8,945 bases of DNA from NCBI GenBank assembly GCA_902496375.1, contig CABVAS010000051.1, positions 1 to 8,945 on the forward strand, in the 5' to 3' direction. This stretch comes from an uncultured Collinsella sp. GTDB lineage: Bacteria > Actinomycetota > Coriobacteriia > Coriobacteriales > Coriobacteriaceae. A program made the position numbers and the translations under genes. Positions 1 to 6,305 of this stretch are shown here, in pieces; the first letter of the stretch is position 1; every line of letters begins with the position of its first letter. Below the pieces are notes generated by a model. That model made no database searches, was not told the DNA's origin, and worked only from the letters and a program-made list of their open reading frames with translations.

Positions 1-33
1 AGCGCCTTGAGGCGGCGATTGGAGATGGCATGA
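1..33 (+). CDS. 3' end of an upstream gene (partial)
   Basis: Reading in the frame that ends at the TGA at 31-33 gives an open ten-codon tail (SALRRRLEMA, stop). The stop overlaps the ATG of the next gene at 30-32 in an ATGA arrangement, as also occurs between the next two genes. The tail is too short to identify, and the call rests on the coupling pattern alone. It may be chance. Confidence 0.35.
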   Translation, partial: SALRRRLEMA

Positions 34-404
34 CGTGGCGCGTGACGGTGCTCACGGATGACGGCAGCTGGGTTCCCGTTCCAGTCGAGGCCGACTCGAT
101 GGAGGAGGCTGTCGCCGCCGTCATAGACCGACGCGGCGTGGCAAACGTCGTGAAGTGCGAGCCGTGGGACGCATGGTCGCGCCGCCACCGCCCGCGCTTC
201 GAGGTCGGCGACGCCGTGAGGTTCGAGACGAAGTGGGGCGAGCTGTCCGGGACGGTCGAGATAGTGGACTACCGTGGGCACGAGCGAAGAGCCTTCAAGG
301 GCTGCGACTGGTCCTATGACGTCTTCGTGCGCGAGTCGCCCGCCTGCGACGGCGAGCCGTGCCTCCACAAGCACGTGCCCGAGCGCGACGTGAGGCCGGC
401 ATGA
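30..404 (+). CDS. hypothetical accessory protein, 124 aa
   Basis: I do not recognise this protein. It is a soluble, acidic 124-residue protein with no signal peptide or membrane segment. The N-terminal half (about residues 1-48) reads as alternating beta strands and a helix (SMEEAVAAVIDRRG). The second half begins with FEVGDAVRFE and continues with GTVEIVDY and a final HVPERDV, a spacing that resembles small SH3-like beta barrels (VGDxV...GxV). That resemblance is an inference from strand pattern only. The start at 30 overlaps the apparent stop of the preceding gene, and the TGA at 402-404 overlaps the ATG of the following gene, so it is probably one member of a translationally coupled plasmid or phage accessory operon. 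Third positions are GC-rich, which supports real coding. Confidence 0.7.
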   Translation: MTWRVTVLTDDGSWVPVPVEADSMEEAVAAVIDRRGVANVVKCEPWDAWSRRHRPRFEVGDAVRFETKWGELSGTVEIVDYRGHERRAFKGCDWSYDVFVRESPACDGEPCLHKHVPERDVRPA

Positions 405-580
405 GAAGCTGTCGTCACGAGAGCTGGCTATTCTGTCCAACAGGGGTCTGGGCACCGGGCACGATCCGGGTGACATCCCTCACCGCTGCGGGCGAGCGAT
501 GCGGCCTGCTCAAGTTCGACGTTGACGGCGAGACGCTTAGGCAATGCGAGGGCGAGGAGCCGTATCGAGCGGAGGCATGA
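401..580 (+). CDS. small hypothetical protein, 59 aa
   Basis: This short reading frame starts with the ATG at 401, which overlaps the TGA of the preceding gene by ATGA. An in-frame start at 359 exists but would overlap the previous gene by 46 bases, so the coupled start is preferred. The product has three cysteines in the first half (RSCRHESWLFC and later GERCG) and a strand-rich middle (GTIRVTSLTA, GLLKFDV) followed by an acidic end (GETLRQCEGEEPYRAEA). The end resembles the variable-loop ends of small 'read-out' domains in phage and plasmid accessory genes, but no family can be named. Coding support comes from the tight overlap and base composition like the upstream gene. It ends 35 bases before the convergent ATPase gene. 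Confidence 0.55.
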   Translation: MRSCRHESWLFCPTGVWAPGTIRVTSLTAAGERCGLLKFDVDGETLRQCEGEEPYRAEA

Positions 581-615
581 GGCCAGCTTGAGCGCAGTCT
601 CGCGAGATGACCGGG

Positions 616-1881
616 CTAGACGCCGAGCGTGTCAATCGGAATCACGCGCACGCCGTCTGAAGTCATATGCGACGGCATCCCGTACCCGATGATGACGCAC
701 TTTGACACCGGAGGCTTCTCGCCGTGCTCGACCATCTTCCTCTCCAACCTGTTAAGATTCTCCGACGCCTCCTCAACCTGCGGACTGCCGAGCTTGATCT
801 CGACAGCAATCCAAGATCCGTCATTCCGGTGTACGATGGCGTCGACTTCCAGATCATCCCCATCGTGGTAGTGCGAGACGGACGCATCGTTCACCGCCGC
901 GTAAACCTTCAAATCGTGCAGAACAAGAGACTCGAAAAGCAAACCGAGCGTCTTCGGATCGGCAGAAAGCGATTCCGGGTTGGCGCCGATGAGCGCGGCC
1001 GCGAGCGACGGGTCGGCAAGGTGGCGCTTCGCGCCCTGGCGAAGCTTCACTGGGGATCTAAGCGCCGGGTGCCATGCGGGGACATCATCGACAACATGTA
1101 TCCTGCGTAGCGCATCCATATAACGAGAAATCGAGTTTTTCGATACGTCTCCGCCGATGTCCCTACCTATCGACTTCGCCCCGGCGAGCGTCGATTCGTT
1201 GCGTGCGAGTGAGGACAACAGCGCCCTGACCTTCACCGGGTCGCGCCTGACGCCATCCGTCCTTGACACATCAGACTCGCACACGCCGTCGATGTATGCA
1301 GCGGCTATCCGCATCGCCTCATAGGTCGTTCTCCCAACCGCCTGAGGCCATCCGCCTCGGCACAGAAGGTCAGCGATGCCGGACACGCCCTCGATGGATC
1401 CGAGCTCTGTCGCCATTGGATCGCCCGAGAGCAGGGCTCCAAGCGAAATCGAGCCAGATGAGACGCCGAGCTCGAACAGCGTCATCGTATCCATGCGGAG
1501 CCGCGACACTCGTCCGACGCCGCTATGCATCGGCTGGTCGGCATCGCGTGGCGTCGCCGAGCCGGTGAGCAGGAACTGCCCCGGCTCACCCTCCCTTCTA
1601 TCGCACTCGAAGCGCACCGCATCCCAAATCTGCGGCACCTCTTGCCATTCGTCGATAAGCCTCGGCGTCGGTCCGGCTATCGCGCGGGCGGGATCCAGCT
1701 CGGCAAGCTGACGGGCCGCAAATGCACCAGACGGATCGGAGAGCGACAGGGATGATACGGCGAAGCGCTGGGCGGTCGTGGTCTTTCCACACCATTTCGG
1801 CCCTTGGATGAGCACCGCACCGAAGATGCCGAGGTCTCTCTCGATTATACGGTCGATACATCTTCCCATGTACTCACGCAT
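616..1881 (-). CDS. DUF4143-type AAA family ATPase
   Basis: This 421-aa protein belongs to the large AAA_14/DUF4143 group of prokaryotic ATPases, common in gut actinobacteria and mobile DNA; its cellular role is not settled. The N-terminal half carries a Walker A motif GPKWCGKT at residues 27-34, a Walker B-like LIDEWQ at 75-80 and a sensor-like LLTGSATPRD at about 104-113. The C-terminal half matches the DUF4143 layout and ends in a PD-(D/E)xK-like strand pattern with EVD at 345-347 and EIK at 361-363. That is the arrangement expected of a nuclease-like fold, although members are not proven nucleases. The ATG at 1881 is preceded by a strong AAGGAGG with an 8-base spacer. Length is usual for the family and no frameshift is seen. 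It stands alone and converges on the 59-aa gene. Whether it is cargo, defence-related or a stress ATPase cannot be told from sequence. Confidence 0.9.
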   Translation of the reverse strand: MREYMGRCIDRIIERDLGIFGAVLIQGPKWCGKTTTAQRFAVSSLSLSDPSGAFAARQLAELDPARAIAGPTPRLIDEWQEVPQIWDAVRFECDRREGEPGQFLLTGSATPRDADQPMHSGVGRVSRLRMDTMTLFELGVSSGSISLGALLSGDPMATELGSIEGVSGIADLLCRGGWPQAVGRTTYEAMRIAAAYIDGVCESDVSRTDGVRRDPVKVRALLSSLARNESTLAGAKSIGRDIGGDVSKNSISRYMDALRRIHVVDDVPAWHPALRSPVKLRQGAKRHLADPSLAAALIGANPESLSADPKTLGLLFESLVLHDLKVYAAVNDASVSHYHDGDDLEVDAIVHRNDGSWIAVEIKLGSPQVEEASENLNRLERKMVEHGEKPPVSKCVIIGYGMPSHMTSDGVRVIPIDTLGV

Positions 1882-1941
1882 GAATCACGCCTCCTTGGAA
1901 ATCATTGCATTTCATCATACCCCACCAGCACGTGGTTACAT

Positions 1942-2010
1942 TTGACGATAATTTGTGGGGATGATTGACGGTGATTTGTGGGGATGATTGACGGTGATTT
2001 GTGGGGATGA
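1942..2010. repeat. three tandem 23-bp direct repeats
   Basis: Units lie at 1942-1964, 1965-1987 and 1988-2010, head to tail without spacers. Each begins TTGACG and ends with ATTTGTGGGGATGA. Units 2 and 3 are identical; unit 1 differs at two bases (TTGACGATAATTT instead of TTGACGGTGATTT). The 23-base period is not a multiple of three, which argues against coding. It is near two turns of the helix, so repeated protein binding to one face of the DNA is possible. The array is about 60 bp upstream of the ATPase start. TTGACG also resembles a -35 element facing the bacteriocin gene, without a good -10. Confidence 0.85.
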
Positions 2011-2232
2011 TTTCTAATAGATCGTAGACCATTTTGTCGATAATCAACGGCTTGATCCGATAGGGCAGATGAACGGCACCATTTGATCTATCAACGACGC
2101 CTCGGCAAATCCAATCATTCCGACAGCATGGAGCATCAGATGGAGACCGCTCGTTGTCCAAACTCAACCGTTTACCACAATCTATACCATTCATGAATAT
2201 TTCATGACAGTTACCTCTTACTATTGACTACA

Positions 2233-2255
2233 GTAGGCAAGTTTATTTTGCCTAC
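2233..2255. promoter_or_regulatory. inverted repeat upstream of the bacteriocin gene
   Basis: Arms GTAGGCAA (2233-2240) and TTGCCTAC (2248-2255) are perfect reverse complements around a 7-base AT-rich centre. The site ends 37 bases before the bacteriocin ATG. It could be an operator for a dimeric repressor or an RNA hairpin in the leader. No regulator gene is present in the window to pair with it. Confidence 0.55.
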
Positions 2256-2292
2256 CGGAAATGTGGCGGACGGATTGGAGATTGGAGCTGAG

Positions 2293-2652
2293 ATGTTTAA
2301 GAGATTCTTTTACGGTGTGTGCACGGCACTTCTTGCGGTAGCAATGGCGTCCCCAACAGTCGCAATGGCCGCCGAGTCAGCTCCGACCAGCGGCCCGCAG
2401 CGCATCACATCGCCAAAAACGATCAGGTACCCCAAAGAGGGTGGCACTTGGACGTACGGCAACTGGCTTTTCTTCATTCACTCTGACTACGATCATGACA
2501 CCGAGGCTCATGGAAGCTCTTGCGAGCTCGATGGCGTCTACAACTCCAGCATTGATACCATCGCCGGAGAGCCCTCGCGTTCGCAGGTTCCGTGCCCGAC
2601 CGATTTTCCTTGGGAAGGCAAGCAGGACTCCTACTGGTATCGCATCTGCTAG
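2293..2652 (+). CDS. lactococcin 972-like bacteriocin precursor
   Basis: This 119-aa secreted peptide resembles the lactococcin 972 bacteriocin family (TIGR01653-type). The founding member binds lipid II and blocks septum formation in lactococci; the same target here is inference. A Sec signal peptide is clear: MFKRFF, then a hydrophobic core (CTALLAVAMA) and a predicted AMA/AES cleavage after residue 26, giving a mature peptide of about 93 aa. The family-like core is KEGGTWTYG at residues 48-56, followed by an SDYDHDTEAHGSS stretch at 64-76 and an aromatic end (SYWYRIC). Compared with lactococcin 972 (66 aa mature) it is longer and has three cysteines (C77, C101, C119), one of them the last residue. 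The ATG at 2293 is chosen over an in-frame TTG at 2224 because GGAG lies 5 bases before it and the signal peptide begins there. The two typical partner genes follow, which greatly strengthens the call. Confidence 0.85.
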   Translation: MFKRFFYGVCTALLAVAMASPTVAMAAESAPTSGPQRITSPKTIRYPKEGGTWTYGNWLFFIHSDYDHDTEAHGSSCELDGVYNSSIDTIAGEPSRSQVPCPTDFPWEGKQDSYWYRIC

Positions 2653-2684
2653 ACATGCTTAAGGTTTTCTAAGAGCGTAGCTTC

Positions 2685-2720
2685 AACGCGGGGCGAAGGG
2701 TCAAACTCTCGCCCCGCGTT
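2685..2720 (+). terminator. strong hairpin after the bacteriocin gene
   Basis: Perfect 12-bp arms AACGCGGGGCGA (2685-2696) and TCGCCCCGCGTT (2709-2720) enclose a 12-base loop. The stem is very GC-rich but is followed by ATACGTC rather than a T tract, so it is not a canonical intrinsic terminator. In this position, 32 bases after the bacteriocin stop and 29 before the transporter start, it probably acts as a partial terminator or as a 3' stabiliser of the short mRNA, giving more bacteriocin than transporter message. The function is inferred; the structure is seen. Confidence 0.75.
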
Positions 2721-2749
2721 ATACGTCAATGCAGAAGGTAGGAGAAGCC

Positions 2750-4753
2750 ATGTATCGTCTAGCCATGAGAATTGCGGCATGTGCTTTTGCAATTGTGCTT
2801 TGCTTTTGCGGAACCCAGTCGGTTAAGAGCTATCAAAGGCAGGCCCCTTTTGATGCTGACATCTCCTTCTCTCTTAACACTGCTGATTCCTCGGTGCCAA
2901 AAAGCCAAATCGCAAGAGAGCTCGCCGCAATTGGCGAAGAGCACGATGCTATGATCTGCAAAGTTTCTCCTGACGAAAAGCACTATCTAACAAAATCAGA
3001 TATTATTTTATTTTCTGGCTCAACAGATTCTGAGATTGGCCCGTCTTTAGGCAGCGACAACACCATACAGTGGATTGATAGCGGTATCTCCGGGAAATTA
3101 ATCGATTACAGAGATACGGGATCGAGAGATCTGAACGGGTCATACTGCGCTTCTAACACCCCTGGACTTCGCGACGCAATTCAACAATGGGCACCATCGC
3201 GAGCCATCATCATTGAATGGCACGCTCTATCGGGACTCACGTCACCCGTCCTCGCAGAATCAATGCTTGTCAATGCGTCTGGTCTCCTAATTCCAGCCTC
3301 GATGCTCTTTGTGGTGGCATCGGTGCTATTCATGGCGCAGAAAAGATGGAACACGAATCGCATCCTCTTGATTGGCGGAGTCCCATATATTCAAGTCCGC
3401 TGGTCGCTAGCTGTATGTGCATTCCTGTCGCTCACGCAAGGATTGCTTGTTGGATATCTAATATTTTCGATATACATTATATTTTTTGCTGGAGGCATTA
3501 CACAACTCCATATTATTGCTTCAGCCATCCTGCCGACCGTTCTATTGCTCTCCGTCATCGCCGTTATTGCCGGATCAGCCCTTGGCGGAGCAACGGCCCC
3601 ATCATTTGAAAGCCTTCATCAGAGAAAAGCCTCTTCTCTTCCGATTAGGATTCTCAAGTCTTCGCTGACTGTTTGCAGTCTTCTGATAGTCGTGGTTGGT
3701 ATTTTCTTGGGATGCTCGCTGCTAGAAAACGAACGTATGCTTATGTCTCAATCATCAATGTACGAACAAATGGCAAGTGCAACGCGTATCAGCCTGAGAG
3801 CCCTGCCATCAGAAAGAAATAATGGAGGAATTAGCTACAGCCAAGAGCATATAGAGCGACTGGTTGATGAAGCAGAGCGCAGCAACATCCTTCTTGTGTC
3901 ACTCGATGTAAGGCAATCAATGTCCCTCAGTGAAAGCGCTTATAATGGATATGATGGATACGTTATTGCTAACAAAGCGTATCTTGATCTTCTTGGTATT
4001 GGGATTGAAACGAACGGTGTCAACGGCTCAATCACTCCGCTTAGGATTGATGATGTTCCAGAAACAGCCCTAGAGTTGGCCTCTCTTTGGAGCGGAGATT
4101 CCATTAGCGATCACTTCTCGTTCTGGTCATACAGTGGAAGCGGGCTACTCGCTCTTGGCGCCAACACCTCTCAGGGAGGGCAAAACATAGTTTATGACAA
4201 TCCCCTTGTCATACTCATCGAAGCACCAATGTCATCATTCAACTATGAAGGATTCACGTCGGCTATGCTCTCGACAGGCAATGTTTTCTTCTCCGACTAT
4301 GACACGCTTGACGAATTGATTTCTGCAACCGATTCAGGGGAGTTCATCGCATCGATTGATCGCCTGTTCGAAGTCGCTCAGCTATATGCGCAGATAGCAT
4401 CAAGCCGGGCGAATGTTCTGTTGTCCGCCATCATAGCAGCTTGCGCCGTAGTCATATCCATGGCAATTCAATCAGCTCTATCATGGAGCTCATTGAATCG
4501 AAAAAGGGTTTTCGCCAATAGAAGCAGCGGAAAATCGTATCCGCGCATCGCCCTGAACAATATGAAGCGAATGATATGCATCGGTGCGGTACTCATCTTT
4601 GCTTCCGCCGCCATTGAGATTGCCTGTCAGATGCGATACGTGGCGCTTTCGGTTGCCGTCCCCCTGATTCTTTACCTATTGGCCCAGCTCATATTTCGTG
4701 GAATCTTCTCTTCGACCGTATTCCGCAGCACCATCGCTCGCAAGGAGGCATAG
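2750..4753 (+). CDS. bacteriocin-associated integral membrane protein (export/immunity)
   Basis: This 667-aa polytopic membrane protein matches the bacteriocin-associated integral membrane family (TIGR01654, DUF1430-like) that accompanies lactococcin 972-type bacteriocins. It would be the permease partner of the ABC ATPase encoded next, exporting the peptide or protecting the producer; the family is annotated as putative immunity and the exact role is unproven. Hydrophobic segments lie at about residues 7-22, 177-200, 217-245, 252-280, 300-325, 554-578, 608-628 and 629-653. Two large polar regions, at about 25-175 and 326-553, are probably extracytoplasmic. This FtsX/MacB-like plan (few helices, big outer domains) fits the family and its usual length. 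The start at 2750 (MYRLAMRI) has GGAG 6 bases upstream; an ATG at 2729 has no comparable site. Base composition is more AT-rich than the flanking plasmid genes. No separate immunity gene is visible, so this protein is the best candidate. Confidence 0.87.
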   Translation: MYRLAMRIAACAFAIVLCFCGTQSVKSYQRQAPFDADISFSLNTADSSVPKSQIARELAAIGEEHDAMICKVSPDEKHYLTKSDIILFSGSTDSEIGPSLGSDNTIQWIDSGISGKLIDYRDTGSRDLNGSYCASNTPGLRDAIQQWAPSRAIIIEWHALSGLTSPVLAESMLVNASGLLIPASMLFVVASVLFMAQKRWNTNRILLIGGVPYIQVRWSLAVCAFLSLTQGLLVGYLIFSIYIIFFAGGITQLHIIASAILPTVLLLSVIAVIAGSALGGATAPSFESLHQRKASSLPIRILKSSLTVCSLLIVVVGIFLGCSLLENERMLMSQSSMYEQMASATRISLRALPSERNNGGISYSQEHIERLVDEAERSNILLVSLDVRQSMSLSESAYNGYDGYVIANKAYLDLLGIGIETNGVNGSITPLRIDDVPETALELASLWSGDSISDHFSFWSYSGSGLLALGANTSQGGQNIVYDNPLVILIEAPMSSFNYEGFTSAMLSTGNVFFSDYDTLDELISATDSGEFIASIDRLFEVAQLYAQIASSRANVLLSAIIAACAVVISMAIQSALSWSSLNRKRVFANRSSGKSYPRIALNNMKRMICIGAVLIFASAAIEIACQMRYVALSVAVPLILYLLAQLIFRGIFSSTVFRSTIARKEA

Positions 4754-4756
4754 CAA

Positions 4757-5395
4757 ATGCTAATCGTCGGAAAGAACCTTGGCGTTGATATATCGGGTAG
4801 GACCATCTTCAAGGCGATTGACCTGAGAATTGAACCGGGAACGTCAATGGCAATTGTCGGGGCATCCGGATCGGGAAAAACAACGCTGCTCAATTGTCTC
4901 GGCCTTTTAATAAAGCCAACTCATGGAGACGTGATAATCGACGATCGGGTCATGTCGAATGCGGCGCGCAGTGAAGTTCTAAAATTCTGGCGCGACTCGG
5001 CTGCGTTCGTATATCAGGACAGCGGGGTTATAGATGATGAGTCGGTTGGATACAACGTTTCGCTTTCTCGGAAAGCGGAAAAATACGATGCCAAATCAAT
5101 TGAATCAACACTAGAGAAGGTCGGACTCGGAGGCAGAATAAAAGAACGCGCTGTGACACTCTCCGGCGGCGAAAAACAGCGTCTTGGCATCGCTCGAGCA
5201 ATATATAAAAATGCAGACGTCATTTTTGCTGACGAGCCGACAGCGTCGCTCGACAGCAACAACAGATCCATGGTTCGCAATCTTCTTCTTGAACAATCAA
5301 AAAGGGGAGCCTGTATCGTGATTTCAACACATGATATTGATTTTGCGCGCGCATGCGACGGAATAACAGACCTTTCGATGGAACCACCCGTGTAG
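4757..5395 (+). CDS. ABC transporter ATP-binding protein, lactococcin 972 group
   Basis: This 212-aa ATPase powers the membrane protein encoded immediately upstream. All ABC motifs are intact: Walker A GASGSGKT at residues 35-42, Q-loop Q87 (YQD), signature LSGGE at 135-139, Walker B VIFADEP at 155-161, D-loop SLD at 164-166 and H-loop H192. The closest group is the lactococcin 972-type exporter ATPases (TIGR03608-like), within the broader LolD/MacB class; the length fits. The start is set by AAGGAGG at 4743-4749, inside the end of the membrane protein gene, with an 8-base spacer. Only 3 bases separate the two genes, so they form a translationally linked pair. No fused permease domain is present. 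The substrate is inferred from context to be the precursor at 2293 or incoming toxin. The gene ends 35 bases before the palindromic site that marks the start of the plasmid backbone. Confidence 0.93.
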   Translation: MLIVGKNLGVDISGRTIFKAIDLRIEPGTSMAIVGASGSGKTTLLNCLGLLIKPTHGDVIIDDRVMSNAARSEVLKFWRDSAAFVYQDSGVIDDESVGYNVSLSRKAEKYDAKSIESTLEKVGLGGRIKERAVTLSGGEKQRLGIARAIYKNADVIFADEPTASLDSNNRSMVRNLLLEQSKRGACIVISTHDIDFARACDGITDLSMEPPV

Positions 5396-5398
5396 ATC

Positions 5399-5430
5399 AA
5401 GGAGCCATCTTGAAACGACTAGAAGCATAG
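5399..5430 (+). other. vestigial start with ribosome binding site
   Basis: AAGGAG at 5399-5404 stands 5 bases before a TTG at 5410, which opens only six codons (MKRLEA) and stops at TAG 5428-5430. It directly abuts the palindrome at 5431. It may be the stump of a fourth cassette gene cut by recombination or a chance match. It is too short to be called a gene. Confidence 0.25.
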
Positions 5431-5465
5431 AGCTATACATATGTATAAAATACATATGTATAGCT
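5431..5465. repeat. paired palindromic site downstream of the par operon
   Basis: A perfect 16-bp inverted repeat, arms AGCTATACATATGTAT (5431-5446) and its complement (5450-5465), flanks an AAA loop. Each arm is itself a palindrome centred on CATATG, with centres at about 5440.5 and 5455.5, so it is also a direct pair spaced 15 bp. The right arm overlaps the stop codon of the ribbon-helix-helix gene. The stem is AT-rich with no T tract, so a binding site or partition site is at least as likely as a terminator for the convergent operons. The same motif recurs at 6306-6340. Confidence 0.8.
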
Positions 5466-5709
5466 AGTCTGCCTGTGAAATCCTCCATCGGAGGCCGTCG
5501 ACGATGAGCCTCGTCAGAGTCGTCCCCCACTCGTCAGCGTAGGCCTGCGCTTCGCGCTTGAGGTCGTCCGGGAGGAGGATGGTCGTTGGCCTCTTCGGCG
5601 TCCTGGCGCCATCACCCTTGTTCTTGGTGTCCTGGTTGTCCATGAGCTTCGGCCCGGCGTTTGAGCGCTGCGGGGAGATTATCGGCTTCGGCTTCTTCTG
5701 CACGGCCAT
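5464..5709 (-). CDS. ribbon-helix-helix partition protein (ParG/ParB-like)
   Basis: This 81-aa protein has a basic, flexible N-terminal tail (residues 1-38, many Lys, Pro and Asn) and a C-terminal ribbon-helix-helix domain: a beta strand at RPTTILLP (about 40-47), helix DDLKREAQAYADEWG and helix TLTRLIVDGLRWRI. That is the plan of ParG, the centromere-binding partner of ParF, in which the tail stimulates the ParA ATPase and the folded domain binds DNA. Its ATG (5709) overlaps the ParA stop as ATGA, so the two are translationally coupled, in the usual parFG order. It probably binds the CATATG palindromes at one or both ends of the operon, serving as centromere-binding protein and autorepressor; this is inference. 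A type II antitoxin is a poorer fit because no toxin gene is adjacent. Confidence 0.83.
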   Translation of the reverse strand: MAVQKKPKPIISPQRSNAGPKLMDNQDTKNKGDGARTPKRPTTILLPDDLKREAQAYADEWGTTLTRLIVDGLRWRISQAD

Positions 5710-6296
5710 CAGGAAAGCGCCTCCTCGATCTCCTTGAACACGTCCTCGTACCCGTAGAGGTCCTTACCGAAAGCGTGCCCGAAGTAGTTCTTGATGTCCT
5801 CTCGCAGCGGAATTTGCGCCTCGAAGTACGATGCATCGCGCTCGGCCATCTCCGACTCCACCGCCGCGAGAGCGAGCGTGTGCGGGCGGGTGCGCGTGAG
5901 GAGCACGGCGTAGGGCTTGCCCGACTCGCCGAGGTTCTCGGCGGTCACCCACGTCTGCTGCATGTCGAGGCCTGCCGGGGTGGTCGGTATCACGAGGAAG
6001 TCCGCCTTCTCCTTGGCCGCGTCGAGCGCCTTGCCGGACGGCGCGCAGTCGATGAAACACCACGTGTCGGCATCAGGCTTGAGCGCCTTTATCCGCGTCG
6101 CGTTTATCGGGTCGACGGGGAACGGCAGTGGCTCACCAGCCTGCTCCGCCGTGTCCGCCCACAGCGTCGCGCTCCCCTGCTCGTCGGCGTCAAGCACCTT
6201 CGCCTCGTGTCCGGCCCTCACGGCTGCGGTCGCGAGGGCTATGGCGGTGGTCGTCTTGCCGACGCCGCCCTTGATGTTCAGAACCGGGACTATCAC
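5709..6296 (-). CDS. parA: ParA-family partition ATPase (ParF-like)
   Basis: This 195-aa Walker ATPase moves plasmid copies apart by binding nucleoid DNA and a partner centromere-binding protein. The deviant Walker A motif KGGVGKTT sits at the N-terminus (about residues 9-16 from the chosen start), followed by DADEQGSATLW (Walker A' / switch I region) and WCFIDCAP (Walker B). There is no N-terminal helix-turn-helix, so it is the short type Ib class, like ParF (about 206 aa). I place the start at the GTG at 6296 because GGAGG at 6302-6306 is 5 bases upstream and the product then begins MIVPVLNIKGGVGKTT, as expected for the family. The ATGs at 6308 and 6344 lie in or beyond the binding site repeats. 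The gene is coupled to the ribbon-helix-helix gene. Expression is probably repressed through the palindromes at 6306-6340. Confidence 0.93.
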   Translation of the reverse strand: MIVPVLNIKGGVGKTTTAIALATAAVRAGHEAKVLDADEQGSATLWADTAEQAGEPLPFPVDPINATRIKALKPDADTWCFIDCAPSGKALDAAKEKADFLVIPTTPAGLDMQQTWVTAENLGESGKPYAVLLTRTRPHTLALAAVESEMAERDASYFEAQIPLREDIKNYFGHAFGKDLYGYEDVFKEIEEALS

Positions 6297-6305
6297 GATG
6301 TCCTC

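Larger units (their letters stand above)
1882..2292. other. divergent intergenic region (411 bp)
   Basis: This non-coding stretch lies between the divergently transcribed ATPase and bacteriocin genes, so it should hold promoters for both. It contains the ATPase ribosome binding site (minus strand AAGGAGG at 1890-1896), three tandem 23-bp repeats at 1942-2010 and an inverted repeat at 2233-2255. I see nothing recognisable between about 2020 and 2215. A TATGAT hexamer on the minus strand near 1915-1920 could be a -10 element for the ATPase gene, but no good -35 stands before it. I could not assign a convincing promoter for the bacteriocin gene. Confidence 0.6.

Noticed and set aside
598..607. 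Ten-base palindrome TCTCGCGAGA between convergent genes
   Set aside because: It is a single short GC-rich palindrome with no second copy seen and no stem-loop or T tract. Chance is enough to explain it.
1874..2194. Minus-strand frame of 106 codons overlapping the ATPase start
   Set aside because: It runs through the 23-bp tandem repeats, has no ribosome binding site and overlaps the ATPase start. The piece PYRIKPLIIDKMVYDLLE looks protein-like, so a decayed gene fragment cannot be fully excluded.
2224..2292. Longer N-terminus for the bacteriocin from a TTG at 2224
   Set aside because: It would put 23 residues before the signal peptide and read through the inverted repeat; the ATG at 2293 has its own ribosome binding site.
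5464..5709. Ribbon-helix-helix protein as the antitoxin of a toxin-antitoxin pair
   Set aside because: The partner gene is a ParA ATPase with coupled translation, and no small toxin gene lies beside it; the ParF/ParG arrangement explains it better.
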